Positions 25,371 to 37,136 of a DNA stretch of 64,000 bases are shown piece by piece; the stretch's first letter is position 1, and each line of letters starts with the position of its first letter. The notes under the pieces are model-generated. The model was not told the origin of the DNA, did no database searches, and saw only the letters and a program-made list of their open reading frames with translations. A program made the translations under genes and the position numbers. The DNA is taken from contig JAZKJV010008264.1 in NCBI GenBank assembly GCA_037367405.1, forward strand, positions 1,178,001-1,242,000, in the 5' to 3' direction. The DNA is from Ottelia alismoides. Its lineage: Eukaryota; Streptophyta; Magnoliopsida; Alismatales; Hydrocharitaceae.

Positions 25371-25729
25371 TGAAGCAGTTGCCTAGATTTGACTGTGGAA
25401 TCAAAAACATAATTTTTACCCATGCTCGAATTGATGATGACTCACCAATTAATATCCTCTCGACCTCTGGATTTTACGAGCTCAAACTCGGACCTATCAG
25501 GAAGATATGAGAGATCGTTCAATTGGTTGATCGGTCAATAAAGCGGTCGAGAGGAATTATTTCTGTCATCATTACATTCCAAGGTTTTCTGCTCAAAATA
25601 GACTTTACGACCATTGATATTGAGCATCAAGGAGAATTCACCCATTCTCCAATTATTCTCGAAAAGCCATTCTTAGCATTGACTAAAGCAATTATTGAGT
25701 GTGAAACTTGAGAAATCAATTTTACAGCA
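25371..25729 (+). pseudogene. Retropepsin-like domain of Element D, decayed
   Basis: The layout of an Athila protease is clear: LPRFDCGIKNIIF, ARIDDDSPINILSTSGFYEL, LGPIRKI, a stop near 25508, then VQLVDRSIKRSRGIISVI, DIEHQGEFTHSPIILEKPFL and ALTKAIIECET. The catalytic D-x-G-A motif reads D-D-D-S before PIN. Element C shows the parallel text LDNSSSINL, so loss of the Gly-Ala is shared. Without Gly the flap-supporting turn of a normal retropepsin is unlikely to form. Confidence 0.65.
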
Positions 25730-26875
25730 TTGGAAGCACTTCGATTTCAACCAGTCTTTGAGGAACCACAACTTTCTGAGGCAACCCACGAAGTCCTCAA
25801 CAGTCGTAACCATGAAGCAGTAGAAGATCCCTACCCCGTTGCTACATCTAAGATAGTGGTTGTTGATGGGACTATTGGTTCAGAGACTCTCCCTCCTGCT
25901 CCATTCACAGCTGCTCTCACCATGGAAAATCAAATATATGAATCATATGATCCAGAGACTTATGCATGGTCACACCCTGGGTCAACCTATTCTGACAAAC
26001 TTGATCACATAAACTCGACACAAGAATCCTCCAATGTCAAATCAATTGAGAATGAACATGCAGAGACTCTCCCCACTATTTCAATTCCTGCAGATCTCAC
26101 AATAGATGAATGTTTCTTATATGATCCTGAGACATATGTATGGTCGCATCCTGGGTCAACCTACTCTGAATACCTTAACCAAATCATCCCAAATCAGGAG
26201 TGCACCAACATTAAGAAGATTAAGAACAAACATGCAGGACGAACACTGACCAAGTAGAAGAATTCCAATGGTTATTCATCTGGAGACTCAAGTGGACCAA
26301 CAACTTCAAGAAACAAAATGACTACTCCTTCATTGAAAAAGAAAGTCACCTTTGACCTTTCGGAAGAGGAATCATCTGATTATCCCTCGTCGACTCCTGA
26401 AAAGGTAATCTACATGAGTAAGGTCTACTCGGCAGTTCTAAAAACATATCTTTACAAGAATCCAAACTTCGATTCTCGTTGGACAACTCCTGTTCCTCAC
26501 TATTATTCATCCAAAGCTGATGCTCTTGCTCTAATAAAATACACTAGAATTATTTCTTATGAGATGACTGAGACTGGTGCTTCAAAGTATTCATCCGATG
26601 AAAAATCACTTGATCCCAAGAAGGAACAAATTCTACGAAAACAACTGAAGAAGCAAATAAAAGACAAGAATATCTGAAGTGTGTCCACTTTCAAATACTA
26701 TTCCTCGGAGGATAACTATGATGATGGTTACCTTTCATCTGTCTCATACGCTTCATCTACTATCCATCATGATTTTTCTGAGGATAACACTGACAATAGC
26801 TAGGAATCATATGCTTCATCTCCTTCTCATCATTACGATCTCTCACCACATGCTCACAAAAAGATCGGCTGAAAA
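25730..26875 (+). pseudogene. Element D C-terminal frame with tandem peptide repeat
   Basis: The frame 25730-26257 has two copies of a module of about 60 residues: YDPETYAWSHPGSTYS with DKLDHINSTQ, then YDPETYVWSHPGSTYS with EYLNQIIPNQ. Each is preceded by a proline-rich LP-x-I/F-x-A-x-LT segment. After a stop at 26255 it continues at 26318-26677 (KKVTFDLSEEESSDYPS, KKEQILRKQLKKQIKDKN) and then a Ser/Tyr/Asp-rich run to about 26875. No known domain is recognised. The position downstream of the protease is where RT would be. Its persistence in long open stretches suggests it was once translated. Confidence 0.55.
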
Positions 26876-26944
26876 CTGCCTTAATCATCGGCTACCCACC
26901 CTCCCTCCCGACCACATCGATCTCCTTGTACATCTTCTTCCTCT

Positions 26945-27286
26945 ACTTAGGCCAAGGCCTAAGTGTATGGGAGGACCGATGCCATCTGTATATATCATTC
27001 TCCCCATCTTACATTCCATTCCCACCTTTCTTCCGTACTTAGGCCGACCAGAGCCTAAATATAGGGGGACCCGATACCCATCTATATATACTCTCCTCAT
27101 TCACATATACTGACCGCCTCATTTTTGCTTTTCTTCTATACTTAGATTGTTCATAGTCTAAGTATAGGGGGCGGACCAATGTATCTTGTTCTTTTTCTTT
27201 TTCACTCTCTTACGCTTAGCCTGAGCTATGTCTTCTTTACGCTTCTTGTGCTCTGAGGGCATAGCACTCTCTAAGTATAGGGGGGT
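26945..27286 (+). repeat. Array of four PPT-like hairpins in Element D
   Basis: Copies lie at 26945-26970 (perfect palindrome ACTTAGGCC, AA, GGCCTAAGT, then GTATGGGA), 27037-27068 (ACTTAGGC to GCCTAAATATAGGGGG), 27137-27171 (arms TATACTTAGA and TCTAAGTATA, then GGGGG) and 27271-27286 (CTAAGTATAGGGGGG). They repeat the form of the functional PPT at 28593-28626. Short open frames over the region (26679-27113) lie in the same low-complexity tail. Confidence 0.8.
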
Positions 27287-28592
27287 CTGTATATATACCA
27301 CGTATATATTTTACACATATCTTGTACTTCTGTGTAAGTCTATATGTATTTGCAGGGTGGGTAATTAATTTGAAGAAAAAAAGCAATAAAAATAAAAAAA
27401 CAAAAAAGAAAAAGAGTTTTGCTATTAACACTGACTGTGTTCAACCCAAAATTTTTGAAAAAAAGGCTTCTTATTCATTTTTGCATTAAAAAACTTTAAA
27501 AACTCCCTTGCATAAAAAAATAAAAAAATGTGTCTGCATTTCACACACCTGCACTTCATCCAGCATCGCATTCATTTGCATCTGTGAAAAGTCTTTGGGT
27601 TCTGAATCGAGTTATGAGCAGAAAACAAGAGTAGTATGGACTTGACCTTAATCCACCTAATTTTCAGAGGAACTTCACCGAGAAATAGGATTTTAGAAGC
27701 TTCAAGCCTTTGATTTAATTCTTCGAGTTCAACATGACAATGTGCAGTGTTTGAATCTTAGTGTCTAAACTGGCCTCTTCATTCTGGGTACAACTCTGGA
27801 ATAAGGAATTAATTTGTACTCTCGTACTATGCACTTAGCTCAACTCAGACGGGATGTTGGAAGATTGTGTGAGTTTTTTCACCGGTAGCGTGGAAATCTA
27901 AAGACCGGAGTACGGGTTGAAATAAAGCTTCGGAAAAGGGATGGACGGCTGGGCACAATTTTTTCTCTAAGACCCCAAAACATGTACGAAAAAAAAGATT
28001 CTATATCCGTAGGGGCACAACAATATCCAAGCAGAACCACCAAAAATCCAAATACAAAGAAGCATTCTACCAAATAAATATCTGACGAAAAAGGTCCAAG
28101 CTTCAAGAAAACCTGCAGATCTTGGTGGAGACTCGGCTACACTGGCCAGCTCCATAAGGAAAGGTACTACACTGGCCACCCTCCAGTTCTTTTCTCCTTC
28201 TTCTAACTTCTCCCCCAATTTAATTGTGAACACAGCGCGACAGACCTTAGAAGGAAATACCTGACTCCCTGAGGACGAGTTACTAGAGAGGAAGTTTGCA
28301 TGGTAGTCCGGCAATCTGGATGGGAAGAGATAAAATCTTTCATACACATGATTCGATTGTTTAATGTTCATAGGGTATGCTTTAGGAAGAGGATTAATCT
28401 AAGATGACTTCTGAGCCGAAACTGTAACAATGACGTGTAGAACTTGAAGGGTGTTGAGTTTAAAATTCTAAGTCTCAGTGAAGTTCCGCCAAACTAATAA
28501 TCCAAAGATCGAGTCTAGTTTCATTTTCACCTTCAGCTCATGGTCTTGGTATGGAACCCAATCTCATTTCACCTCATGGCATTTCTTTTGAT
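27287..28592 (+). other. 3' non-coding region of Element D, no gene seen
   Basis: About 1.3 kb between the hairpin array and the PPT. It holds A-rich tracts (27370-27420) and no open frame on the element strand that I can support. The minus frames at 27879-28371 lie against the element and show no domain. Confidence 0.55.
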
Positions 28593-28626
28593 GCTTAGGG
28601 ACGAGCATGGTTTAAGTATAGGGGGA
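28593..28626 (+). promoter_or_regulatory. Polypurine tract of Element D with imperfect hairpin
   Basis: GCTTAGGG, a loop, then GGTTTAAGTATAGGGGGA abut the LTR start at 28627. This is the plus-strand priming site by position. The stem (CTTAG paired with TTAAG-like bases) and the AAGTATAGGGGG tail match the four upstream copies. Confidence 0.8.
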
Positions 28627-31600
28627 TGATGAATCTCAGCTTCATCACTCTAAATCTCATTAATTAATTTGAAATCCCTCAAAATCATCAGCATTTCTTC
28701 ATTTATTTTGCATAACTAACATTCAGACATGTTTCGATAAGAATTGCATTTTATCACTTCGCACAAAATAAGAAGCCAAAAATCCCCGCTAAAATTGACA
28801 TGTAAATAGCCTAACTTCCCTGATTTTTAACGCATTCATGCTAATTCTGAATAACCCAAATCCACTTCCACTGTGTACATATCACTAACAAGAATAAATG
28901 AAAAATACGAAAAACTCACTAAGCCAAATAAGTGGACCAAAAACCCAAACCCTAGTTCTAGGATTCCCAGACAAAAACCTTCATAACTTCCCCATCTAGT
29001 GTCTGTTTTGATCCTACTCACTTTAGAACTAATGTACAATCAACTACCTTCAAAACAAGACCAAGTCCAAGTGAATCGGAGCTCCTATGTGAAAGTTCGG
29101 TTTTGGGCCTCTTTTGTACATTTTGTATTTTAGCGGTTTTTGACCAAGTATTTTATGTACATAATTATCCTATTTTATTGTATTTATTTTTCATTTATCT
29201 TCTTTGATAAAAGTTTTATTAAAATTCGCAAAAATGCAAATCCAAACTGAGGTTGAAATCAAAGAAACAAATTGAGTCCAAGTCTTCACTAATTGTCTGT
29301 ATAAAATTGGTATTTTCGTGTTTTATTTTATTTATGTTTTCCTTAATTAATGAAAATCCAAAAAATAAATTAATGTGTAATTATTTATCTTTGATTTTAC
29401 CGTATTTTTCTGAATTTTATATGGTTTAAAAATGGCAAAATTTTATAAAACCCAAAAATCATGGTATTCTATGTATATGGGATACCCAAAAAAAATACTT
29501 TGTGCAAATGATCGATTTTGATTTTGATGTCTTCATGGAAGTTGTAGATCTCATCGAGACGAGCAATTTTTGTGAAATCTTTTTCGATCCGAGGTTGTTT
29601 TCTATTTATTTTGGATTTTCAAAGTTTTTATTTTCTGATTTTTGTGGTGCTGACACGTGGCCGCTCCGGGAGCCGCCACGTGTCACCCATTTTGAATTTA
29701 TTTATATTTCATTTTTATAAAAAAATAATTAAATTAAAAAGCCTGCACGTGCTAGGCACGTGCCTCCCGTGCATGTGCTCAGCACCCTCGCCCCTTGTTG
29801 CCACGCGTCACCACCTCGGTCGCCTGATCTCGGCCGATCAGACATCCGAGGACCATTGTCCACCTCCAGCCTTTCCCCATTCACCTGCTGCCCATTGATT
29901 TCTCCGTCACCTTTCGTCGTGATATCTCTGCCTCAGATCTCACGCATCGCCATCTCCGATCCATTAACGATCTCAATCACCCTCTCATCGAATCCCTCAA
30001 TCTCCCATTAGATCTTCGTCTTCCCCATCCGGCCATGCCCATCGACCTTATTTAAAGACCGTCGCCCCGACCTTCTTCGCCCATCCGCCGGTAGCACACT
30101 GCTCACAGGAGTAGGTCAGTGGTGACTGCCAGACCCCCTTCCCTCTTTCCCCGGCGAGGTCCGAGGGCCCCCTACCCCCTCGTTGCAGCGTCGCTACAGG
30201 CCTTCTGCTACGCTCTAGGTTCCATCCCTGTCGAGCCACCGTTGCGTCCATCTTCATCAACTACGTCCAACGACGATCAACAAGCTACCTCCGACTTCGT
30301 CGACAACCAACGACTTCACCGAGTAACTTCATCGGTATTCCAGCTGCTCCCCCGACTCTCGCGCTTCACATCCACCTTCAGGAGCATCACCGTCAACGCT
30401 CCACCAGGGGAGCCCCACCTCCAACTCTAGCCGCGGCCCAAAGCTTCATCTTCCTCGGTCACGCAACAGTCCACCAGCCACTGGAGGCCCACGCTCCGCC
30501 GCAAGCATAACCTGATCCTCCTCGCCTCCACCACACCTCGGCCAGGGCCATCCAGAGGTGACTCCGGCTTTGCCCTCTTCCGCGCTCCTCGCCATCGGGT
30601 TCAGGTCCCGAGGTCCTCCCACGTATGCGGCACGTGAGGAGGAAACGTCCTCCATCTAGCCCATGGGTCACGTGCATCACACGTTCCTACTGGGAAAATT
30701 GCAAAAGACCCCCCAAAAATCTGCATATTTTCTTTCCAGTCCCCACCGACCAAGGGTCATGTGCTTGGCACGTAATGGCTTGGAAATTTTGCAAAAAGTC
30801 GCCCAAAACTCTTGGTAATTATAATCTAGTCCTGTCATTGCATTTTATTTATATACTTAAATATTGTAGAAATACCCTTGTATTCCCCCTCAGTTCTGGA
30901 CACCTCTATTACATTATTTTTATTATCCAAAAATAGCATTTTGTTCCACACTTAATTCTCGACGTCTTGACATATTGTGGATATTTTTGTGATCAGTGGT
31001 TAATTAATAATTAATCTTTTTGTGGAAAATTGCATACTTTACCCATTTTGTGCTTTGATTTATAATTAATTAACTGTTGCTCTAAAAATTACCGAAAAGC
31101 ATGGACTGTAGAATTAATTGTGTTTAACATTCTGCCCAAAAAGAATTACATTTACATGCATAGTTTGCCTTATAAAATTATTTTTGCATTCTTCAATATT
31201 TGATCTTTAATAGGTATTAAATCTCACATTTTTGAGGTTTAGGTATTTTCTGAGATCCATTACCTAGTGACAGATCTTAGATAATTTTATTAATTAAAAA
31301 TAATTAGATTTAATATTCATTATAATTAAATATTGAAATTCACTTTGTTTTATTTAAAAAATCATAAAAAATTCATCTTGCATCCAAAAATTCAAAAAAA
31401 AAATAGTGTATTCATTTCATCGTAATTACAATCTTGGCCAAATTTCATATTTTTCGGACATTATTTGATTGATATTTACATTTTAGTCCCTAAAATAGGC
31501 CAAAATTGCATTTTACATCTCTAATTGCATAAAAAATACAAAAAAAGACCACCTCGAAAACCATGTACGAACTTTGATAGACAAAATTCTAGGTTGTTCC

Positions 31601-31790
31601 TTTGCCTCCTTGTGTTCGACCTTGGGACTTGCCCAAGTAAAATAAACATAAAACCACGTGATTAAAAACTGACTAAAATTTATTGTGGTTATTTCTTGAC
31701 CGATTCCGATTGCCCGCCAACAACGAAATGACATATTTTTAAGCGAACAATAATCCACGCATCTTAACTAGGGCGATCCGCGAACCGTCA
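28627..31790 (+). repeat. 3' LTR of Element D
   Basis: Starts TGATGAATCTCAGCTTCATCA and ends GAACCGTCA, 3164 bp. It aligns with the 5' LTR over its whole length, including the diverged last 70 bases (GATATTTAACATCGG versus GCATCTTAACTAGGG). The TSD follows at 31791-31795. A TATA-like element is at 30048-30056. The open frames at 29760-30680 mirror those of the 5' LTR core and are not genes. Confidence 0.9.
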
Positions 31791-31795
31791 ATGGC
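31791..31795. other. Target site duplication of Element D, right copy (ATGGC)
   Basis: Exact repeat of 19393-19397 at the right edge of the 3' LTR. Confidence 0.9.
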
Positions 31796-32300
31796 CGACC
31801 GAGGATGATAGGAGTCTATAGTAAGGGTGCAATGGAGTCCATATCAAGGACTACAAAATCGACTGGGAACTGCATTTCCCGTACCTTTACCACAATGTCT
31901 TTCAAAAGACCTCTAGGTCACTTGATGGATCGATCGGTGAACTGAACGATCATTTGTATCTGTTTGAGCGGTCCTAGCCCAAATTCTTGTAGTAATGACG
32001 AGGGTAGAAGGTTGATGGAAGAACTGTTGTCAAGCCGAGTGCGCTCGAATACTTGATCAAAATCTCGCTAGTGATAAGAGGTGCTTGTTTGTCCTGCTTC
32101 TTCTGTGGGAGGTTGCTGATGGCTGCTATAGTGGTCATAGTGAGAACGTACTTCTCAACCTGTCTACGTCTATTATTTCGTGATGGGTAACGCTTGCTTG
32201 TACATGCCTCCTTCAAACCTTTATTCACAACTGGCATGTACTCCATGGCATTCATCAGAGGAATCTCAACAGTCAAGTTATTAATGATATCCACAACTCC
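31796..32300 (-). pseudogene. Protease of Element C, N-terminal part (right part of the split frame)
   Basis: On the minus strand: VEIPLMNAMEYMPVVNKGLK (about 32270-32210), then VFERTRLDNSSSINLLPSSL (about 32055-31995), FTDRSIK, FPVDFVVLDMDSIAPLL (about 31880-31830) and TPIILGRP ending at the insertion. The retropepsin motif D-x-G-A is replaced by D-N-S-S. A stop follows IAPLL and another follows DRSIK. The frame continues at 19392 beyond Element D. A protease would mature the polyprotein. Confidence 0.8.
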
Positions 32301-32339
32301 AGGGTCAGATAATGCACTTTATCTTTTTGTAATTTTTTT

Positions 32340-34759
32340 ATGTTTCTATTGCATCAAGAAAAGTAATATGTACATTTCTAGAATCCAAAATAGAGTTCTT
32401 ATTTACAACAAAATCATCGTCCACAAAATGTTGTACATCCGGTTTACAAAAAGATGTACAAGGTGGAAGCTGAGATGTTGATGGACGGGCAAAAAGTGGG
32501 GCCTCCACTCCATCGACTGGCATGGTATCGGTTGCTACTAACAGCTCCTCTAAGGCTGACGCAACTTCACTTCGATGACGATCTTCTTTTTGTTCTTTTT
32601 GCTTCTGCAAATTTTTTGTTCTTTTTGTTGATGCAGATGGTGGGTGGTTGTTGGAATGGTCCTCCTTCTTCTTCTTCTTCCTCACCCATCCATGTAGCTG
32701 GCACGGTTAATGCAGAAGATGATGATTCACCTGAAGATTTATTCTCCCCTTTGCTGGTGGCAGGCAGAGGCAAGGCCCTACCGCTCCTGAAAATAATAAC
32801 ATTAGATAAAACAATAGCACAATCATCTGGATCTACAGGCACAGATGAGACATCACATTCTACCTGCTCCTTTCTATTGAAGATGTTAGGAATAGCTTCG
32901 ACCTGCACTAGAATGGTGGTCTTAGTGGCAGTCGGGTCATCTAATTTCCTGATCATATCTGCTAGGCCTTTGATGAGATGGGACAAGCAATCCAGGGTCT
33001 GCTCACGGGAGTCGCCTCAGAAGATTCAGTGTGCAGACCACGTTGTTGCTATGTGCACGAGAGCTGAGGCGACGACTGTTGTTGGTGTTGCGGTGGTGGA
33101 GGAAGTTGAAACTGATTGTAGGAGGGAGGAGGATACTGTTGGTACTATTGAGGTGGGAGAGCCACATACTGGTGGTATGGCGGTGGCTGATGGTACTGCA
33201 GCTGCTGATAGAGTTGATTTTGCCTCCATCGATTGGCATACTGGGGAGGCTGGTGATACTGTGGCGGTGGTTGCGAGGAATGCCCAAAACGACCACCCTG
33301 TGGTTGGTGGTACAACCTGTTGGCAAGTAGTTGACCCTGAGGAGGTCCGGTAGGATAGGTCAGTTGTGCGTCATTGCTCCAAACCCCCATTGACTTCTTA
33401 GATCAAGGGTGGTGGTGAGAAAGCTGGATTAGATGCTGAAAGAAAGTCTGGCTGGTAAACAACCATCTGTTGTTGCGGTTGGCCCTGGTCGGGTGCCTGC
33501 ACGTAGTATAAGTGCTAGACTGCCGGTGGCTGCTGGCTCGGTTGAGGCTGATTTCGCGGTGTTGTATCGTCCTTCTTCTCAGTTGGAGCACCTGGGGATG
33601 GTGTTGCCGACTAGACAGTATTAATGGTGTCCACCAGCAGTTCCAACTACTTGGTGATCTGATCCAGTTTATCAAGATTATGTGTCCTCTTCTCGATCAC
33701 AGATAGTTTCTCAAAGTCCTGTGATCGCTTCTCAATGATACCTGCCTTCGAGAGATGGCCCCTGATAATGCTAACTTTGGAGCTCTCATCTCTCTCCACC
33801 TCACGAGATGCTACCATGTGTACTTGCTTTTGGAGGATATGGGGTTGCTTTTGATATGCCTTGGATGAAGAGAGGGCGGCCTCTCCTTCGGCCATTTCCT
33901 CAAAAATCTGTCAGACGATGTCTTCATCCTTGTTAAAGTGCGAGCCCCCACATGTTGCATCAATGAGCCTTTGACTATCTACATTTAGGCCCCCGAAAAA
34001 ATGTTGGACCAAGCAAGTCCTTGGAATCTCATGGTGAGGTAACTTCTCCTGTAGGTTTGTGAATCTCTCCTAGGCTTCATGAATGGATTCGTGGGCTTCC
34101 TGAGAGAAATTGCTAATTTTGGCTCGCATCTGGTTGAGCCGGCCGAGAGGATAAAACTTGTACAAGAAAGTGGACTTCAATTCCTCCTAAGTCGTCACAA
34201 CCTTTTTCAAATGGTTAACCCAGTAGAGGGCATTGTCTTGTAGACTGAAGGGGAATGCCATCATCTTGACAACATCCAAGGGGTCATTGGGATTGTGGGT
34301 CGTGCGACAGATGCGTGAAAATCGTTGCTGATGAATGTAAGGCTCTTCATTGGTATTCCCATGGAAAGAAGGAAGAAGAGCGAGGAATTGGGGTTTCAGC
34401 TCAAAATGATCATGCACCGATGAAATGAGGATCTACTCGGTCAACTGGTTGTCTCCAGGATTGTATATTTCTTTCATTGGAGGTTTGGGCCTCCCTTGTC
34501 CAAGCTCTTCCTTGTCAAGATTGTCATCATGGGGTCCACCTCCTCCTCCTCCTCCTTGTTTGCCTCCTCCTCCCTCGGGTCTATTCATCACATCATTCAG
34601 TATTTCCTGGAATGCAGTATGTGCTAAGGCTTGCTCGGTCAGCTTCTAGATAGCTTGGATAGATGCCAATAACTGTGCATTCACCTGATACTGATCAGGC
34701 ATCTCTTCTTGCTCAGGTTGGGGAGGTTGTTGACCCTTTCCTCTTCCTTGAGGTGGCAT
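32340..34759 (-). pseudogene. gag: gag of Element C, decayed
   Basis: The start ATG at 34759 gives MPPQGRGKGQQPPQPEQEE, then a glycine run (about 34570-34530) and KPPMKEIYNPGDN. The gag domain follows: FHGNTNEEPYIHQQRFSRI, AFPFSLQDNALYWVNHLKK (34417-34187) and FFGGLNVDSQRLIDATCGG (about 34010-33950). A coiled-coil-like run of KRSQDFEKL and KRTHNLDKL repeats lies at about 33740-33660. Q/P-rich repeats follow (33390-33030), then CDVSSVPVDPDDC, IIFRSGRALPL and a lysine-rich end (32600-32340). Stops occur near 34630, 34430, 34185 and several later points. The long plus frame 32454-33353 is its antisense shadow. Confidence 0.8.
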
Positions 34760-37116
34760 TTCTGGGTCTGAATCTGAGGAGATGAGTTTTGGATTGGGAT
34801 CTAAGGCTTGGTTTAGCTTTTATCTGCAAGGAGAGAATCCCAATCAGACCATTTTGAAATCAGTTCCCAGCTGCCACGATGAATTCTGGAATTAAGGTCA
34901 ATTCCAAAGTGTTGTGAATGAAAAAGGATATGGATTGTAGTCGACTTTCATTAACAACGGTGAAAGTGGGACAAGAGTGGTCCTGGTTTATTAGGTGGTC
35001 AAACGGAAGAGTAGAAGACGAGGAGTCTGGAGATCGACCTGTAAAATCCGAATCGGGTTCTCGGGAATCACCTCGAATTATTGACGAGGCCGAGTCTTTG
35101 GAATTGATGTGGGTGTCAGTGGGGTCCCGACTAAATCATCCATGGATCAACTTCGTGAGCAAGAGGGAGATCAATGTAGGAAGAAAGATACGTTGGTCAA
35201 CGAGGAATAAAATGGAGTGCAAAACAGAAGAAAGGCTCAAACTGAGCGGGGGTCAAAGGGAGAAACACGTGATAAAATTTGTGCAAGTACGCGAGACTCG
35301 ATCTTTAAACCTTAATCTAGATCCATAGAAACACAATACAAAATTGGATTCACCAACTCACGCCATGTGAAGTCGTAAAGGTTGGGTTATTTATTATCAT
35401 TTCAGTTTTAGAGTTGTTATTTCAGGCATATCTTGTAACAAGTCCTTAGCATGCTAACCCTATAGGAGAGAGAGTACTGCCAGAAGAGTATCCCGTACTT
35501 GTCCTCCTCCTTTGTAACATGTAGTCTACACTTTTTGAGATCCTTGTAACCCTTCCTGGATCCCTATCAGCCAAAGAAATAGAGAGAGGAAGCCAATAAG
35601 CAAAACAATACTTCAGTTCTCGCTCGGAACGGAATCACTCGTAAGCATGCAAGAACCTACTCGGATGCAAACCGATGAGACAGACACCCCCGTGAAGGCG
35701 TGGCCTAAGCTCAGTACTTCAGACCATGTCGGTGTTCCACACAAAGCGGGAACTACCATCGCTTACAAGGCCCTACTCGATCACTTACGATAGAAGCGTC
35801 AATACTTAAAAAATCGAGACGATACACAAGGCAGTTACAGACTGGGATTTGCCCTCTAATCCTTAGCGGGTCGTGCCTCGCTCATGGGAGGGGTTTTGGT
35901 CACCTCATAAGGTACCTGAAAACAATGAGGGCTTTATGAACCCAAAACAATGATAGTGCATTAAGAATTTTAATAAAGGTCAAAGTTTATTTAGCAGTCC
36001 CCTTGTTTTAATTTTTTTAGTTTTCACTTTTTTTATTTGTTTCATACAAGTGCCTAACGTTTTTGTATATTTTCATTTAAGTCCTAGGTGCTCAAAATCA
36101 GAGGGAGATAGTGAAAAATACATACAAGTCGATTCAATGATGGAGATCTCACCATTGAATCTAATGATGCATGCTGAGTTAGAGGACTTACAGTGCTTCC
36201 CAACTGTCTCCATGTGATATGCAAAAATAGAATTTTTAAACCTATCTACATGGTAGTGTGCAATCATCAAAATCGCTCTAAACAGTAGTTGGTATTAATC
36301 GTGAAGAACCATATGTTAGCTATTCAGAATCAAACCCTAAGGTCCGATCATGGAGATGTCTCGATGCCTGCCACAATGGATCCCGCCAGCGTTGTACGAC
36401 GTCTCTCATGGCACACGATTTCGAAGCTAAATAAACAACAATTATTAGTTTGACTAGGTCCATATGTAAGAGAGTATAGGAACATGCATTCTTATTAAGG
36501 TGTGGACCTGGTTACCGAGTCAAGAAACCTAACTCCAGGGGTTCCATGCACACAAAACAAAGTAAAATAAGGCAAAAAGCTCAAAACAACAGGAAACAAA
36601 ATAAAAGGTGAGAAACATGGAAAACTGCGATGAGGCCCCCAGGTGAACAGACACCCGGGCATTGGACCTCGTTGTGAAGAGTAGAGTCGAAGTTGTATTA
36701 CATGCCAAAATTGACTCTCTCTCTCTCACCATAAATTACAAAATTGATTTTTTTTCTAAGCTAATTCCTACTCCTTGCTTCCTTGGTGCTCTCTCCAGCT
36801 GGTCATAAAGAGAAGACCAGCCTCCTCCAAGCTTAGCTGCATCGGCCTCCTAAGAAGCCATCCTCGTGTGGTAGGCCCTCGCAACAAAGTCACAGAAAGA
36901 TGGCATTAGCATATATAATCAAATAATCAAATCATATAATTAATGAATAAATAATCAAATAAATCAATGACTATTTACATAATCAATGAATATTTATAAC
37001 AATAATCAAAGAATTAATTGCAAATAAATTAATGAATAATCAAAGAATTAGTTTACAACAATAAATCATAAATGGCTATACAAAAATGATTGGTGAAAAT
37101 AGGCTATGCTCATTTC
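34760..37116 (-). other. 5' leader of Element C, no gene seen
   Basis: About 2.36 kb between PBS and gag. Parts match the Element A leader (35970-36060 and 36350-36400). The plus frame 34918-35328 has no domain and opposes the element. An AT-rich stretch of repeated TAATCAAA/AATAAT words lies at about 36910-37080. Confidence 0.6.
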
Positions 37117-37134
37117 TCCCCGGCAACGGTGCCA
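37117..37134 (-). promoter_or_regulatory. Primer binding site of Element C (tRNA-Asp type)
   Basis: Minus strand TGGCACCGTTGCCGGGGA lies two bases after the LTR end. It differs from the tRNA-Asp complement at one position near the 5' end. It sets the boundary of the 5' LTR at 37137. Confidence 0.8.
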
Positions 37135-37136
37135 TC

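Larger units (their letters stand above)
19398..31790 (+). mobile_element. Element D: full-length non-autonomous LTR retrotransposon
   Basis: 5' LTR 19398-22513, PBS at 22516, internal region of 6.1 kb, PPT ending 28626, and 3' LTR 28627-31790, flanked by ATGGC duplications. It shares with Element C the LTR tip TGATGAATCT, the tRNA-Asp-like PBS and the PPT hairpin form. The internal region has a decayed frame with a retropepsin-like part but no RT, RNase H or integrase and no recognisable gag domain. It therefore fits the class of large non-autonomous LTR elements mobilised by a partner, possibly an Element C relative (inference). The LTRs have diverged at many positions, so insertion is not recent. 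Confidence 0.9.

Noticed and set aside
32454..33353. 299-residue open frame on the plus strand
   Set aside because: It is exactly antisense to the Q/P-rich part of the Element C gag; codon bias of that repeat keeps the opposite frame open.
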